Shown: piece by piece, positions 63,021-64,000 of the stretch
Layout of the letters: each line of letters begins with the position of its first letter
How positions within the stretch are numbered: position 1 is the stretch's first letter
Source of the DNA: Arthrobacter sp. efr-133-R2A-120
GTDB taxonomy: Bacteria; Actinomycetota; Actinomycetes; Actinomycetales; Micrococcaceae
NCBI RefSeq assembly: GCF_030209835.1
Contig: NZ_JARVRF010000011.1
Coordinates: forward strand, 1-64,000
Reading direction: 5' to 3'
DNA length: 64,000 bases
Position numbers and translations under genes: made by a program
The notes under the pieces: model-generated
The model's input: only the letters and a program-made list of their open reading frames with translations
Databases searched by the model: none
What the model was told of the DNA's origin: nothing

Positions 63021-63869
63021 TTACCTTTGGTCGTCGGTGATGCGCCTGAGCATGTTCGCGAGCAGGATGGCTGAGTCTGCCGCCACTCCGGCGTAGCGGC
63101 GGTTTATCGTTGCGCCGTGTTTCACTCCCTGGGCCTGTTCAACCGCCGCGCGCACGAGTTTCCGGAGCGCGGCATTCTGCGCTCCGGCGAGATCGACTTC
63201 AATCACGCGGTCCAGGCGGTTCTTTGTGCTAGCTACCGGCGGCTCATCCTCACCTTCGAACAGATGACGTTCCCGAACATAGGCGGCCTCGGAAAGACGC
63301 TCCAGGATGATCACGCAGTCATTGCCCACATTGCGGTAGTCCTGCTCCGTTCTTGCGTTCTGGAAATGCCGCCGGAGCTCTGTGATTTCTTCGTCTACCC
63401 GAGTCCAACCTGTTCGAGGATGCGACGTTACAGGATCGGCGAGAGTCGAGGCCACGGTGCCGGCCTCCAAATCAGCGAGCTGTTCGTGCAAAGGATCGAA
63501 CAGTTCCGCGAGCATCTGCCGACGCGCCTGCCAAGAATTGGAGCCGTTGTTGTTTTTCCAGTAGCTGTAGAACCCGTCGAAATCATAGAACGGGGGCCGG
63601 AAGTCAACGCCCAAGCGCTTCAGCACTGCCCTTAAAGCAGCCATCACTGCTCGGGACTCATGGACCGAGATCCGTGGGTTATTTTCAGTGCCGCGATTTC
63701 GATACTCGTCATGGACGAGTCTGGCCAAGGGAACGGCGATTTCTACATCAGTAGCAGATTGAAGGGGTCCTGCGTGGACTCGCTCTATGAGATCGGTGTT
63801 CAGCGTCTCCTGTTGACGGGCCCAAATATCGGCGGCCTCTGCCTCTTCGAAAAAGTCGTTCTCTCGCAC
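63021..63869 (-). CDS. Uncharacterised helical protein of the accessory island
   Basis: A 282-residue, largely helical protein on the opposite strand. The N-terminal half (MRENDFFEEAEAADIWARQQETLN to PFYDFDGFYSYWKNNNGSNSWQARRQMLAELF) looks novel to me. The C-terminal 110 residues follow a pattern seen in defence-linked hypothetical proteins: ARTEQDYRNVGNDCVIILERLSEAAY...LAGAQNAALRKLVRAAVEQAQGVKHGATINRRYAG, with a conserved lysine-histidine near the end of a helix, perhaps an abortive-infection C-terminal or HEPN-type fold. The ATG is at 63869. It converges with the island operon and may be a separate defence gene. Function not assigned. Confidence 0.7.
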   Translation of the reverse strand: MRENDFFEEAEAADIWARQQETLNTDLIERVHAGPLQSATDVEIAVPLARLVHDEYRNRGTENNPRISVHESRAVMAALRAVLKRLGVDFRPPFYDFDGFYSYWKNNNGSNSWQARRQMLAELFDPLHEQLADLEAGTVASTLADPVTSHPRTGWTRVDEEITELRRHFQNARTEQDYRNVGNDCVIILERLSEAAYVRERHLFEGEDEPPVASTKNRLDRVIEVDLAGAQNAALRKLVRAAVEQAQGVKHGATINRRYAGVAADSAILLANMLRRITDDQR

Positions 63870-64000
63870 CCTGAAAGTCTAAAGAATCCCGACACTGCCG
63901 CCGTTCTGCGACCAAAGCATGTCGCGACAAAGTCAGCGCAGGAGCTAGCGCACGGACAAGCTCGCCGCAGAGCAGTGGGGCTTACTGCATCGGCGGCTCG

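Noticed and set aside
63870..64000. Start of a further gene at the right edge
   Set aside because: Short frames only, with no ribosome site or similarity; left unassigned.

Overview
The window is high-GC DNA from an actinobacterium. Gene content and order (lipA-lipB, sucB-lpdA, sigA near a type II topoisomerase pair, sepH, a DUF4193/DUF3093/dut/DUF3710/DUF3159 cluster, acnA) and the proteins themselves fit Micrococcaceae, most likely Arthrobacter or a close relative. Frequent GTG starts, ATGA-type overlaps and several probable leaderless genes also fit. I saw no rRNA, tRNA, CRISPR array, transposase or integrase.

Positions 1-16,300 hold housekeeping metabolism. Lipoate synthesis (lipA, cut by the left edge, and lipB) is followed by a membrane Ser/Thr kinase, an SDR epimerase, a tricorn-type S41 protease, an OsmC protein and a small membrane protein. 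Next come the lipoylated dehydrogenase subunits sucB and lpdA, aminopeptidase pepA, a PAC2 protein and an MFS transporter. LipA/LipB make the cofactor used by SucB, and LpdA reoxidises it. From 16,300 to 25,100 lie a DUF4192 protein, the primary sigma factor, a MocR-type regulator divergent from an EamA exporter, a PaiB-like flavin protein, a zinc-ribbon protein and a topoisomerase B subunit. The matching A subunit is at 35,165-37,702.

Positions 25,100-33,000 hold a BlaI-type repressor and M56 membrane peptidase divergent from cydA-cydB-cydDC (cytochrome bd and its ABC exporter). The intergenic region carries three copies of TTCTAC-N5-GTAGAA, and a fourth, one base off, lies before the small membrane protein gene at 8,125. 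I infer a BlaI regulon controlling respiration. Positions 33,000-56,200 hold ordinary core genes: nitronate monooxygenase, DinB and VOC proteins, parC, a GNAT-acyl-CoA synthetase fusion, a phosphodiesterase, thymidine kinase, sepH, dut, a potassium cluster (two TrkA-type proteins and a KimA-like transporter), an RNA methyltransferase and aconitase.

Positions 56,220-64,000 look like an accessory island placed directly after the aconitase terminator. Codon choice looks different from the core. It encodes a 1,736-residue protein with a Cap4/DUF4297-like nuclease domain, a STAND-type NTPase and a very long, probably helical-repeat C-terminus. A 386-residue protein of unknown function overlaps its stop codon, and a convergent 282-residue helical protein follows. 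The architecture matches Avs/AVAST-type anti-phage sensors, and the two-gene arrangement with the unknown partner is the best candidate here for an undescribed system.
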